NCBI RefSeq assembly: GCF_014596975.1
Contig: NZ_JACVXD010000002.1
Coordinates: 428,280-492,279 of the forward strand
Length of the DNA: 64,000 nucleotides
From: Aestuariibaculum marinum
GTDB taxonomy: Bacteria > Bacteroidota > Bacteroidia > Flavobacteriales > Flavobacteriaceae
Direction of reading: 5' to 3'
A program made the translations under genes and the position numbers. The notes under the pieces are model-generated. The model did no database searches and was not told the DNA's origin. It worked only from the letters and a program-made list of their open reading frames with translations. This document shows, piece after piece, positions 44,259 through 53,006 of this stretch (the stretch's first letter is position 1; every line of letters begins with the position of its first letter).

Positions 44259-45584
44259 ATGAAAGTATTAAAATTTGGAGGGACCTCGGTAGGGTCGGTG
44301 GAGAGTATTAGTAATGTAAAAAACATTATTAATGATGGAGATAAGAAGATTGTTGTTTTATCGGCTATGTCTGGTACAACAAATCATTTAGTGTCTATTG
44401 CTAAGGATATTGAGGAAGGAAATGCAAGCGAAGCAGCTACCAAAGTAAAAGCGCTTCATGAAACATATAAAGTGGTTGTTAATAACCTTTTAAATACGAA
44501 TGCAGAATTAAATGCGGATGTTCAGAGCTATGTGTCTGGTGTATTCGAATTGCTATTAGGAGCTACAGAGAAAGCGTTTACTCAAGCTTTAGAAAATGAA
44601 ATTTTAGCGCAAGGTGAAATTTTGTCTACATACATGGTAAACGCCTACTTGAAGCAAGAAGGAATAAGTTCAACCTTATTGCCGGCTTTGAGTTTTATGC
44701 GTATTGATGCTGAAAAGGATCCGGATATAGATTATATTAAAGCACATTTAAAAACTGTTTTTGATAATGCTGAAGATGCTCAAATCTACATCACTCAAGG
44801 ATTTATTTGTTTAGATGCTGAAGATGAAATATCAAACTTGCAACGTGGTGGGAGCGATTATACAGCAACCATTATTGGAGCTGCAATAAAAGCTGAAGAA
44901 GTTCAAATCTGGACGGATATCGATGGGATGCATAATAACGACCCGAGATATGTTGAAAATACACGTCCTATTTCAAACCTATCGTTTGATGAAGCGGCTG
45001 AGTTAGCGTATTTCGGAGCTAAAATTTTACACCCGCAAACGGTAACACCAGTCAGAGAAGATAATATCCCGGTGCGTTTAAAGAATACTATGAACCCGGA
45101 AGCACACGGTACTTTAATTAACAACAACCATTCAGAAGTTGGTATTAAAGCCATTGCTGCAAAAGACGGCATTACTGCGATTAAGATTAAATCGGCACGC
45201 ATGTTAAATGCACATGGGTTCTTAAAGAAAGTATTTGAAATATTCGAAGTGTATCAAACGTCAATAGATATGATTACAACCTCGGAAGTAGCGGTGTCGT
45301 TAACCATTGATGATGATAAAAATTTAGACAAGATTTTAGTTGAATTAGAAAAAATTGCAACTATTGAAGTCGATAAAAACCAAAGCATCGTATGTTTAGT
45401 GGGGCACTCTGTAGTGAACCACCACGATACTTACAGATTGTTCCAAATATTACAAGATGTAAAAATTAGAATGATTTCATATGGCGGAAGTAATAACAAC
45501 ATTTCGCTGTTAATTAATTCTAACGATAAAATAAAAACACTTAGCAAGCTAAACGATTATTTATTTGAATTAGTCACTCTGTAA
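44259..45584 (+). CDS. lysC: Aspartate kinase, monofunctional
   Basis: A 441-residue enzyme that phosphorylates aspartate as first step to lysine, threonine, methionine and diaminopimelate. Kinase motifs are KFGGTSVGSVESI at the N-terminus, LQRGGSDYTATIIGAA and WTDIDGMHNNDPR; two ACT domains for end-product control fill the C-terminal third (IKIKSARMLNAHGFLKKVFE and IVCLVGHSVVNHH). It lacks a fused homoserine dehydrogenase. It is divergent from the HTH-ACT gene. Confidence 0.95.
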   Translation: MKVLKFGGTSVGSVESISNVKNIINDGDKKIVVLSAMSGTTNHLVSIAKDIEEGNASEAATKVKALHETYKVVVNNLLNTNAELNADVQSYVSGVFELLLGATEKAFTQALENEILAQGEILSTYMVNAYLKQEGISSTLLPALSFMRIDAEKDPDIDYIKAHLKTVFDNAEDAQIYITQGFICLDAEDEISNLQRGGSDYTATIIGAAIKAEEVQIWTDIDGMHNNDPRYVENTRPISNLSFDEAAELAYFGAKILHPQTVTPVREDNIPVRLKNTMNPEAHGTLINNNHSEVGIKAIAAKDGITAIKIKSARMLNAHGFLKKVFEIFEVYQTSIDMITTSEVAVSLTIDDDKNLDKILVELEKIATIEVDKNQSIVCLVGHSVVNHHDTYRLFQILQDVKIRMISYGGSNNNISLLINSNDKIKTLSKLNDYLFELVTL

Positions 45585-45605
45585 ATTATAATTTTAGTAT
45601 TGTTA

Positions 45606-45635
45606 AAAAGGGTCGTTGTAGAACGACCCTTTCTT
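45606..45635. terminator. Terminator between convergent lysC and pepP
   Basis: AAAGGGTCGTT and AACGACCCTTT form a perfect stem with loop GTAG; a T-rich tail follows on the plus strand and an A-rich flank allows use on the minus strand. Confidence 0.88.
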
Positions 45636-45662
45636 ATTTTAAGTATGGAATAATTATTGGAA

Positions 45663-46955
45663 TTAACTATTCATTAAGTCTTCAATCTCTTCGGCTTCAA
45701 TCGGGATATTTGCCATTAAGTTTAAAGGCTCTCCTTGTTCTTGAACGACAACATCGTCTTCTAAACGAATTCCGAAACCTTCATCAGGAATGTAAATACC
45801 AGGTTCAACCGTAAATACCATGTTAGGTTTAATAGGTTCAGTTAAAATACCGTAGTCATGCGTGTCTAATCCCATATGGTGAGATGTACCATGCATAAAG
45901 TATTTTTTGTATGCCGGCCAGTCTGGGTTTTCGTTTTGAACATCGGCTTTGTCTAAAAGCCCTAATCCTAATAATTCCGAAGTCATCATTTTACCAACTT
46001 CAACATGGTATTCAGCCCAAAGTGCACCTGGAACTAATAGTTTTGTAGCTTCGTTTTTAACACGTAATACCGCATTGTATACATCCTTTTGTCTATCGCT
46101 GTAACGACCATTAACCGGAATGGTTCTACTTAAGTCACTAGCGTAATTAGCATACTCAGCAGCAGTGTCAAATAAAATTAAATCACCGTCTTTACACTGT
46201 TGGTTGTTTTCAACATAATGCAAAACATTAGCATTATTTCCTGAAGCAATAATTGGTGTGTAAGCAAAACCTTTTGAACGGTTACGAATAAATTCGTGAA
46301 TCATTTCGGCTTCAATTTCATGTTCCCAAACACCTGGTTTAACAAAACCTAATACACGACGGAATGCTTTTTCGGTAATATTACAAGCGTTTTGAATTAA
46401 GTCAATTTCAATCTGGTGTTTTACCGAACGAAGGCGCTGTAATATTGGATTACTTTTAGCAACACTGTGTGCAGGGAATGTTTCTCTTAACCATTTGTTG
46501 AAACGGTCTTCACGTGTTTGCGTTTCAACATTAGAGCGGTAATGTTCGTTAGTGTTCACATAAACCGTGTCACACTGCGACATTACTTCTTTAAATATTT
46601 TGTTGAAATCCTGCAACCAGTAAACTGTTTTAATACCTGAGGTTTCAAAAGCTTTATCTTTGTCAAGTTTAGCGCCTTCCCAGATAGCGATATGCTCGTT
46701 AGTTTCTGTTAAAAATAAGATTTCGCGGTGTTTTGGATTTGGACAATCAGGGAATAATAATAAAATACTTGATTCCTGATCTACACCACTTAAGTAAAAT
46801 ATATTGCGATCTTGTTGAAATGGCATGGTACTGTCGGCACCAATAGGATAAATATCATTAGAATTGAAAACAGCCAAACTATTTGGTTTCATTTGTGCTG
46901 TGAAATTCTTTCTGTTGTGAATAAATAGAGCGTTGTCTATTGGGTGATATTTCAT
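45663..46955 (-). CDS. pepP: Xaa-Pro aminopeptidase (aminopeptidase P, M24B)
   Basis: A 430-residue metallopeptidase that removes an N-terminal residue preceding proline. The creatinase-like N-terminal domain is followed by the pita-bread fold with the metal ligands Asp263 (LILFDTAAEY), Asp274 (YASDLSRT), a His in MHGTSHHMGLDTHD (359/360), Glu384 (TVEPGIYI) and Glu399 (IRLEDDVVV). No signal peptide, so cytoplasmic. It is convergent with lysC. Confidence 0.94.
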   Translation of the reverse strand: MKYHPIDNALFIHNRKNFTAQMKPNSLAVFNSNDIYPIGADSTMPFQQDRNIFYLSGVDQESSILLLFPDCPNPKHREILFLTETNEHIAIWEGAKLDKDKAFETSGIKTVYWLQDFNKIFKEVMSQCDTVYVNTNEHYRSNVETQTREDRFNKWLRETFPAHSVAKSNPILQRLRSVKHQIEIDLIQNACNITEKAFRRVLGFVKPGVWEHEIEAEMIHEFIRNRSKGFAYTPIIASGNNANVLHYVENNQQCKDGDLILFDTAAEYANYASDLSRTIPVNGRYSDRQKDVYNAVLRVKNEATKLLVPGALWAEYHVEVGKMMTSELLGLGLLDKADVQNENPDWPAYKKYFMHGTSHHMGLDTHDYGILTEPIKPNMVFTVEPGIYIPDEGFGIRLEDDVVVQEQGEPLNLMANIPIEAEEIEDLMNS

Positions 46956-46986
46956 GTTAATAGAATATTAGATTTTGTGAATGACA

Positions 46987-46994
46987 CAAAAGTA
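46987..46994 (-). promoter_or_regulatory. -7 promoter element of pepP
   Basis: TACTTTTG on the minus strand matches TAnnTTTG, 31 bases before the ATG at 46955. Confidence 0.5.
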
Positions 46995-47111
46995 AAAAAT
47001 TCAAATGTTAATAAATGTTATAATTGGAAATAAGGTACTTAGCTTGGTGTTGTGAGTTGAATTAGTCGACTGGGAGTAAGAGGGGTACAGTTTTTTAAAA
47101 TGACTTGTTAC

Positions 47112-47123
47112 GTAATCGATTAC
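47112..47123. promoter_or_regulatory. Perfect palindrome, candidate operator
   Basis: GTAATCGATTAC is a perfect 12-base palindrome. Its form, with a central CG between A/T-rich half sites, resembles LacI-family operators. It lies 231 bases upstream of the sdh -7 element and 157 bases upstream of the pepP start, so its target is unclear. Confidence 0.4.
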
Positions 47124-47319
47124 ATTTTTAATTTGAAACCGAAAGGTTAAAATTTATTGTTCCTCTATATCGAATACTAAAGATTTGTTAAAGGAAATAC
47201 TTAGTTAAGGGAGGTAGTTGCTTTGAAGGTGTTGGTAATTAAAGGTTTTGGACTGTTTTTGCCTACGTATTAGCTTCTTTAAAACCATTCTAAATACTTA
47301 ATAAAACCGGGGTTAAAGT

Positions 47320-47350
47320 TTGTCTAAAATAGGCATGCTCACTACATTTG
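47320..47350 (+). promoter_or_regulatory. sdhCAB promoter
   Basis: TTG (47320-47322), a 20-base spacer and TACATTTG (47343-47350) give the complete Bacteroidota promoter pattern TTG-N17-23-TAnnTTTG, 29 bases before the sdhC start. It is the best promoter match in the window. Confidence 0.75.
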
Positions 47351-47379
47351 CATCTAGATATTAAACTAACTTCAAAATA

Positions 47380-48063
47380 ATGAGCGGATTTTTTAAATCT
47401 TCGATTGGAAGAAAAGTAGCGATGGCATTATCGGCTTTTTTCCTAATGATTTTCTTATTTCAACATTTTGTAATCAACCTTTTATCAGTTTTTAGCGGTG
47501 AAATCTTCAATGAAGTATCTCACTTTATGGGAACCAATTGGTTAATTCAATTTGTAATGCAACCAGTTTTAATTTTTGGTGTGGTATTCCACTTTATCAT
47601 GGGATTCATTTTAGAAATTAAGAACAAAAAAGCACAAGGAGTAGCCTATGCTAAAAATAATGGAGCTGCAAACTCATCTTGGGTTAGTAGAAACATGATT
47701 TATAGTGGGTTGGTTATTTTAGCTTTTATCGTGCTTCACTTTATCGATTTCTGGTTTCCAGAAATTAACACCAAGTACATTCAGGGCGATTGGTCTGGTG
47801 TACACGAAGGTGTAGAAGGTTACAGGTATTTCCACGAGTTACAGGAAAAATTTGTTAACCCTGCAAGAGTGGCAGCTTACATTGTAGCTTTTGTGTTCTT
47901 AGCATTACACTTGTTACACGGGTTTACATCAGCGTTCCAATCTATGGGAGCTACAGCTGGAAGAAAGAAAACATTACAAAACATTGGTAAAGCATATTCA
48001 ATTATTATCCCTGCAGGATTTATAATTATTGCTTTATTCCATCATTTTAATCATATCCATTAA
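47380..48063 (+). CDS. sdhC: Succinate dehydrogenase/fumarate reductase cytochrome b subunit
   Basis: A 227-residue integral membrane subunit with five predicted helices and conserved histidines (LFQHFVIN, FHFIMG, VLHFIDFW, LHLLHGF) able to bind two haems b. This single-subunit form is the Bacteroidota type of succinate:menaquinone oxidoreductase, in which one protein replaces separate SdhC and SdhD. It anchors SdhAB and passes electrons to menaquinone. sdhA follows after 12 bases. Confidence 0.94.
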   Translation: MSGFFKSSIGRKVAMALSAFFLMIFLFQHFVINLLSVFSGEIFNEVSHFMGTNWLIQFVMQPVLIFGVVFHFIMGFILEIKNKKAQGVAYAKNNGAANSSWVSRNMIYSGLVILAFIVLHFIDFWFPEINTKYIQGDWSGVHEGVEGYRYFHELQEKFVNPARVAAYIVAFVFLALHLLHGFTSAFQSMGATAGRKKTLQNIGKAYSIIIPAGFIIIALFHHFNHIH

Positions 48064-48075
48064 TCTTAAGATATT

Positions 48076-50088
48076 ATGGCATTAGATTCAAAAGTACCAA
48101 AGGGTCCAATTAAAGATAAATGGACTGAGTATAAAAATCATATTAATCTGGTAAATCCAGCTAACAAACGTCATATCGATGTTATTGTTGTGGGTACCGG
48201 TTTAGCAGGAGGGTCTGCAGCTGCTACCTTAGCAGAGCTAGGTTATAACGTAAAAGCATTTTGCTACCAGGATTCACCACGTAGAGCACACTCTATTGCG
48301 GCACAAGGTGGTATTAATGCAGCGAAGAACTACCAAGGTGATGGTGACTCGACTTACAGATTGTTTTACGATACTGTAAAGGGGGGTGATTACCGTTCAC
48401 GTGAGGCTAACGTTTACCGTTTAGCAGAAGTATCAGCAAATATTATTGACCAATGTGTGGCACAAGGGGTTCCTTTTGCACGCGATTATGGTGGATTATT
48501 AGATAACCGTTCGTTCGGTGGGGTATTAGTATCTCGTACTTTTTATGCCAAAGGGCAAACTGGTCAGCAGTTATTATTAGGTGCTTACTCGGCAATGAAC
48601 AGACAAATTGCTCGTGGTAAAATTCAAATGTACAACCGTCATGAAATGCTTGATGTTGTTAAGGTTGACGGAAAAGCAAGAGGAATTATTGCTCGTAACT
48701 TAATAACCGGAGAAATTGAAAGACATTCAGCGCATGCTGTAGTTATTGCTTCAGGTGGATACGGAAATGTATATTTCTTATCAACTAACGCTATGGGGTC
48801 TAACGCAACGGCAGCCTGGAAAATACATAAAAAAGGAGCGTATTTTGCAAACCCGTGTTATACGCAAATTCACCCAACATGTATTCCACGTTCAGGAGAT
48901 TATCAGTCTAAATTAACATTAATGTCTGAGTCTTTACGTAACGATGGTCGTATTTGGGTGCCTAAAAACATGGAAGACGTTTTAGCAATTCGTGAAGGTC
49001 GTAAAAAACCAACCGATTTATCGGAAGACGAAAGAGATTACTACTTAGAGCGTCGTTATCCTGCATTCGGTAACTTAGTACCTCGTGACGTTGCTTCTCG
49101 TGCAGCTAAAGAGCGTTGTGATGCTGGTTACGGTGTTAATGCTACTGGAGAGGCGGTTTACTTAGATTTCGCTTCAGCTATCGAGCGTTACGGAAAAGAG
49201 CAGGCAAGAATTCAGAATATTGAAAATCCTTCAGCTCAAAAAATATATGATTTAGGAAAAGCTATCGTAGAAGCAAAATACGGTAACTTATTCCAAATGT
49301 ATGAGAAAATCGTAGATGAAGATCCATACAAAACACCAATGATGATTTATCCTGCAACCCACTATACCATGGGAGGTGTTTGGGTAGACTACAACTTAAT
49401 GACTACTGTTGATGGTCTTTATTGTATTGGTGAAGCTAACTTCTCAGACCACGGTGCTAACCGTCTTGGAGCTTCTGCTTTAATGCAAGGTTTAGCCGAT
49501 GGATATTTTGTATTACCATATACTATTGGAGATTACTTAGCAAACGATATTAGAACAGGTGCAATTCCAACAGATACGAAAGAGTTCGACGAAGCTGAGA
49601 AGGGTGTTAAAGATATGATTGATTTCTTTATCAATAATAAAGGACAACACTCCGTAGACTACTACCACAAAAAATTAGGGAAAATTATGTGGGATAAATG
49701 TGGTATGTCTCGTAACGAGCAAGGCTTAAAAGAAGCGATGGCTGAAATTAAGGCATTACGTGAAGATTTCTGGAAAAACGTAAAAGTTCCTGGAAGTGCG
49801 AACGAAATGAATCCTGAGTTAGAAAAAGCAGCTCGTGTAGCAGATTTCCTTGAATTAGGGGAGTTATTCGCTAAAGATGCCTTAAACAGAAATGAGTCTT
49901 GTGGAGGTCACTTTAGAGAAGAGTCTGTAGAGTTAGATGGAGAGCAAAAAGGAGAAGCGAAACGTAACGATAAAGATTACGCTTATGTAGCTGCCTGGGA
50001 GTACAAAGGGGAGCCTGCCGATGCTGTTTTACACAAAGAAGAATTAGAGTTTAATGATATAGAACTAAAACAACGTTCGTACAAATAA
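48076..50088 (+). CDS. sdhA: Succinate dehydrogenase/fumarate reductase flavoprotein subunit
   Basis: A 670-residue FAD enzyme converting succinate to fumarate. The dinucleotide-binding motif is [19 protein letters not shown], and [15 protein letters not shown] contains the region of the FAD-linked histidine. Active-site parts [20 protein letters not shown] and MGGVWVDYN are present, as is [18 protein letters not shown]. The length fits the long Bacteroidota and epsilonproteobacterial type. sdhB follows ten bases downstream. Confidence 0.97.
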   Translation: MALDSKVPKGPIKDKWTEYKNHINLVNPANKRHIDVIVVGTGLAGGSAAATLAELGYNVKAFCYQDSPRRAHSIAAQGGINAAKNYQGDGDSTYRLFYDTVKGGDYRSREANVYRLAEVSANIIDQCVAQGVPFARDYGGLLDNRSFGGVLVSRTFYAKGQTGQQLLLGAYSAMNRQIARGKIQMYNRHEMLDVVKVDGKARGIIARNLITGEIERHSAHAVVIASGGYGNVYFLSTNAMGSNATAAWKIHKKGAYFANPCYTQIHPTCIPRSGDYQSKLTLMSESLRNDGRIWVPKNMEDVLAIREGRKKPTDLSEDERDYYLERRYPAFGNLVPRDVASRAAKERCDAGYGVNATGEAVYLDFASAIERYGKEQARIQNIENPSAQKIYDLGKAIVEAKYGNLFQMYEKIVDEDPYKTPMMIYPATHYTMGGVWVDYNLMTTVDGLYCIGEANFSDHGANRLGASALMQGLADGYFVLPYTIGDYLANDIRTGAIPTDTKEFDEAEKGVKDMIDFFINNKGQHSVDYYHKKLGKIMWDKCGMSRNEQGLKEAMAEIKALREDFWKNVKVPGSANEMNPELEKAARVADFLELGELFAKDALNRNESCGGHFREESVELDGEQKGEAKRNDKDYAYVAAWEYKGEPADAVLHKEELEFNDIELKQRSYK

Positions 50089-50098
50089 AATAGACATT

Positions 50099-50839
50099 AT
50101 GAATTTAACACTTAAAATTTGGAGACAAAAAGACTCAAATGCAAAGGGTCAAATGGTCGATTATAAAGTTACTGATATTTCAGAGCATATGTCTTTTTTA
50201 GAAATGATGGATGTTTTGAATGAGCAACTTATTGCTAGTGGAGAAGAGCCTGTAGCCTTCGATCACGATTGTCGTGAGGGTATCTGTGGTATGTGTTCTA
50301 TGTATATTAACGGTGAAGCACACGGACCAGATAGAGGAGTAACCACTTGTCAGTTACACATGCGTATGTTTAACGATGGCGATACCATTACTATTGAACC
50401 ATTTAGAGCGGCTGCATTCCCGGTAATTAAAGATTTAGTAGTAGATAGAACCTCTTTCGATCGTATTCAACATGCTGGAGGTTATATTTCTGTAAATACA
50501 TCGGGTAACACACAAGATGCTAACAATATTCCAATCTCTAAGCATGCTGCCGATGAGGCTATGGATGCTGCGACTTGTATTGGTTGTGGAGCTTGTGTTG
50601 CAACGTGTAAAAACTCAAGTGCTATGTTATTCGTTGGTGCTAAAGTGTCTCAGTATGCCTTATTACCTCAAGGTCAGGTTGAAGCTGCCGATCGTGTTCG
50701 TAACATGGTAGCTCAAATGGACTTAGAAGGTTTTGGTAACTGTACTAATACTGGTGCTTGCGAGATTGAATGTCCTAAAGGCATTTCTTTAGAAAACATT
50801 GCAAGAATGAACAGAGAGTTAATGAAAGCACAATTCTAA
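50099..50839 (+). CDS. sdhB: Succinate dehydrogenase/fumarate reductase iron-sulfur subunit
   Basis: A 246-residue electron-transfer subunit. The [2Fe-2S] site is [15 protein letters not shown] with a fourth Cys in [10 protein letters not shown]; the second cluster motif is [14 protein letters not shown] and the third set is [16 protein letters not shown]. It links SdhA to the cytochrome b. It ends the operon before a terminator. Confidence 0.96.
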   Translation: MNLTLKIWRQKDSNAKGQMVDYKVTDISEHMSFLEMMDVLNEQLIASGEEPVAFDHDCREGICGMCSMYINGEAHGPDRGVTTCQLHMRMFNDGDTITIEPFRAAAFPVIKDLVVDRTSFDRIQHAGGYISVNTSGNTQDANNIPISKHAADEAMDAATCIGCGACVATCKNSSAMLFVGAKVSQYALLPQGQVEAADRVRNMVAQMDLEGFGNCTNTGACEIECPKGISLENIARMNRELMKAQF

Positions 50840-50864
50840 GAATTGTTATTTCAACATATAAATG

Positions 50865-50893
50865 AAAACCCAGGCTTAGGCTTGGGTTTTTTT
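50865..50893 (+). terminator. Rho-independent terminator after sdhB
   Basis: AAACCCAGGC and GCTTGGGTTT form an almost perfect stem around TTAG, followed by a T run. Confidence 0.85.
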
Positions 50894-50922
50894 GTGTAGC
50901 TTTATCAAGTTAACTGTATCTG

Positions 50923-51843
50923 ATGAATAAACTATTCTGTTTAATTGTAATTTGCTTTTTGTCTTTTTCCAATGTATTTGCTCAGGCTAAAAGTGAAATT
51001 TACGAGCCGTCTTTTTTCGAAGAAACCTTATTGAAAAATATAGAAAACTTGTCTGCGGATGCTTTTGAAGGTAGAAGAACAGGAACAAGAGGAGGTATTA
51101 AAGCTAGAAAATATGTTATTAATGAGTTTTATAAGTTAGGTGTGCAACCTTTGTTTAAAAGGAATTACGAGCAGCCTTTTACCTTTACTCTGGATGGCAA
51201 ATATTATGAAGCATCGAATGTTTTAGGCGTAATTAAAGGTGAAAAGTATCCTGACAAATACATCGTAATAAGTGCTCACTACGATCATGAAGGGATTAAG
51301 CATGGTGAAATTTATAATGGTGCAGATGATAATGCATCAGGTGTTGGAGCTTTATTTAGTTTTGCTGAATATTATCAATATCATTCACCAAAATACTCGA
51401 TTATATTGGCTGCTTTTGATGCCGAGGAATTAGGTTTACAAGGTTCGAAATACTTTGTAAATAACCCTAAAATTCCGTTGAAGGATATTGTTTTTAATAT
51501 CAATATGGATATGATTAGTCGCAGTAAAAACAATGAGCTTTTTGCTGTAGGAGCGGCTCATTATCCGTTTTTAAAATCGGTAATTAAAGGTATGGAAACT
51601 CCTAATAATTTTAAACTATCTATGGGTCATGACCAAGGCAATTGGAAAGAAGACTGGACACATTCCTCTGATCATGCGCCTTTTCATAAACAAGGTATTC
51701 CTTTTATATATTTTGGCGTAGAAGACCATAGTGATTATCATGAACCGACTGATGATTACGAGAACATTCAGCCGGTTTTTTATTCTAATGCAGTAAAAGT
51801 TATTATCTCTGTATTTGAAAAGTTAGATAGTTTATCGCTTTAA
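50923..51843 (+). CDS. M28 family metallopeptidase, exported
   Basis: A 306-residue aminopeptidase-like protein with a signal peptide (LFCLIVICFLSFSNVFAQ). The two-zinc site can be followed: His119 (SAHYDHEG), Asp135 or 136 (NGADDNASG), Glu168-Glu169 (FDAEELG), Asp196 (NINMDMISR) and a C-terminal His (DYHEPTDDY). It would trim peptides in the periplasm or outside. It stands alone between sdhB and the convergent efflux genes. Confidence 0.92.
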   Translation: MNKLFCLIVICFLSFSNVFAQAKSEIYEPSFFEETLLKNIENLSADAFEGRRTGTRGGIKARKYVINEFYKLGVQPLFKRNYEQPFTFTLDGKYYEASNVLGVIKGEKYPDKYIVISAHYDHEGIKHGEIYNGADDNASGVGALFSFAEYYQYHSPKYSIILAAFDAEELGLQGSKYFVNNPKIPLKDIVFNINMDMISRSKNNELFAVGAAHYPFLKSVIKGMETPNNFKLSMGHDQGNWKEDWTHSSDHAPFHKQGIPFIYFGVEDHSDYHEPTDDYENIQPVFYSNAVKVIISVFEKLDSLSL

Positions 51844-51854
51844 ATGGTTGAAGG

Positions 51855-53000
51855 TTAATGGGAATGACCACCACCTTCCTCTGCTAACAACATGAATCCG
51901 CCCTGGGTTAAAACAGTTTTATTAATTAAATCAGCACTATTTAGAATTTCAGCATAAGTTTCGTTTTGTAGCCCTAAGTTAAGTTTAAGTTTTTCAAAAC
52001 TATATGTTCCATTTTCTTCATTTTTTAAAACCAAAGCATACATATTATCTTCATGTTCAATAATAGCGTCTTTAGGTAAAGCAGATTTTTCAACCGAATC
52101 GCTAATAATTTGGGCTTCAACAAACATACCTACAATAAAATTGGCTTGTTCCTCGTCTAAAAGATGCGCATGAACTTTTATGATACGATTTTTTTCATCT
52201 ACAGTAGAACCAACTAAATAGACTTCAGCTTTAAAAGTTTGGGTAGACGCTTCGGGTATTTTAAAGTTTATTTTTTGTCCTTTTTTGATGTTTAAAATAT
52301 CCTTTTCAAACACCGATAGTTCCAAATGTATATGGTCGGTATCAATAATTTCCATTATCATGTCAGAAGGCGAAACATGCATTCCGTTACTCACTTCTAC
52401 CTTCGTAACAGAACCTTCAATTGGAGAATATAAATTAACTGTCGATGTTAATTGACCTTGTTCAACAGAAGCCGGATTAATATTTAACATGGTTAATTTC
52501 TTTTTTAAACCGTTGTATTCGGCAAGTGCGCTTTTATAAGCGCTTTCTGCTTTTAGGAAGTTTTTTTGAGAGGTTATATTCTCATTAAACAAACTTTGTT
52601 GTCTGGTAAATTCCGATTTTAGATAAGTCAACTGTTCTGCAATTTCCAAATACTGTTGTTGTAACTCTACAAATTCAGGGTTTTCCATGCTTACCAGCAA
52701 TTGGCCTTTTTTAACCTGATCACCGATAAGAAGCGGTGTTTTGGTAATGTATCCGCCCATAAAACTACTTATTGTAGCCTTATTGTGGGGAGGAACATCA
52801 ATGATTCCGCTAACGTTAATAGTTTTATTGAATGTATGCTGTTCCAAATTCCCCAATTTCATATTTTCGGCTTCAAACTGTTTTTGGCTTACCGAAAGAT
52901 GCTCTTCCATGGTGTCTTCAACAACAGGATTTACATTCTTTTCTGAATTTTTACAGGCTATTACCGTTAATAGCGCAATAAGTATATATAAGTTTTTCAT
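51855..53000 (-). CDS. RND efflux periplasmic adaptor (membrane-fusion lipoprotein, CusB/CzcB type)
   Basis: A 381-residue lipoprotein (lipobox TVIAC, Cys16). It has the MFP order: beta-barrel start, lipoyl half (PLLIGDQVKKGQLLVSMENP), helical hairpin (QQQYLEIAEQLTYLKSEFTR), second lipoyl half (VNLYSPIEGSVTKVEVSNGM) and membrane-proximal domain. The C-terminus GGGHSH is a small His tail that could bind metal. It starts six bases after the pump gene. Confidence 0.92.
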   Translation of the reverse strand: MKNLYILIALLTVIACKNSEKNVNPVVEDTMEEHLSVSQKQFEAENMKLGNLEQHTFNKTINVSGIIDVPPHNKATISSFMGGYITKTPLLIGDQVKKGQLLVSMENPEFVELQQQYLEIAEQLTYLKSEFTRQQSLFNENITSQKNFLKAESAYKSALAEYNGLKKKLTMLNINPASVEQGQLTSTVNLYSPIEGSVTKVEVSNGMHVSPSDMIMEIIDTDHIHLELSVFEKDILNIKKGQKINFKIPEASTQTFKAEVYLVGSTVDEKNRIIKVHAHLLDEEQANFIVGMFVEAQIISDSVEKSALPKDAIIEHEDNMYALVLKNEENGTYSFEKLKLNLGLQNETYAEILNSADLINKTVLTQGGFMLLAEEGGGHSH

Positions 53001-53006
53001 CTTCGT

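Larger units (their letters stand above)
46956..47379. other. 424-base intergenic region between pepP and sdhC
   Basis: No convincing gene here. It holds a -7 element for pepP on the minus strand (TACTTTTG, 46994-46987), the perfect palindrome GTAATCGATTAC at 47112-47123, and the sdh promoter near its right end. The middle has no ORF with a standard start or obvious structure that I can support. Confidence 0.6.
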
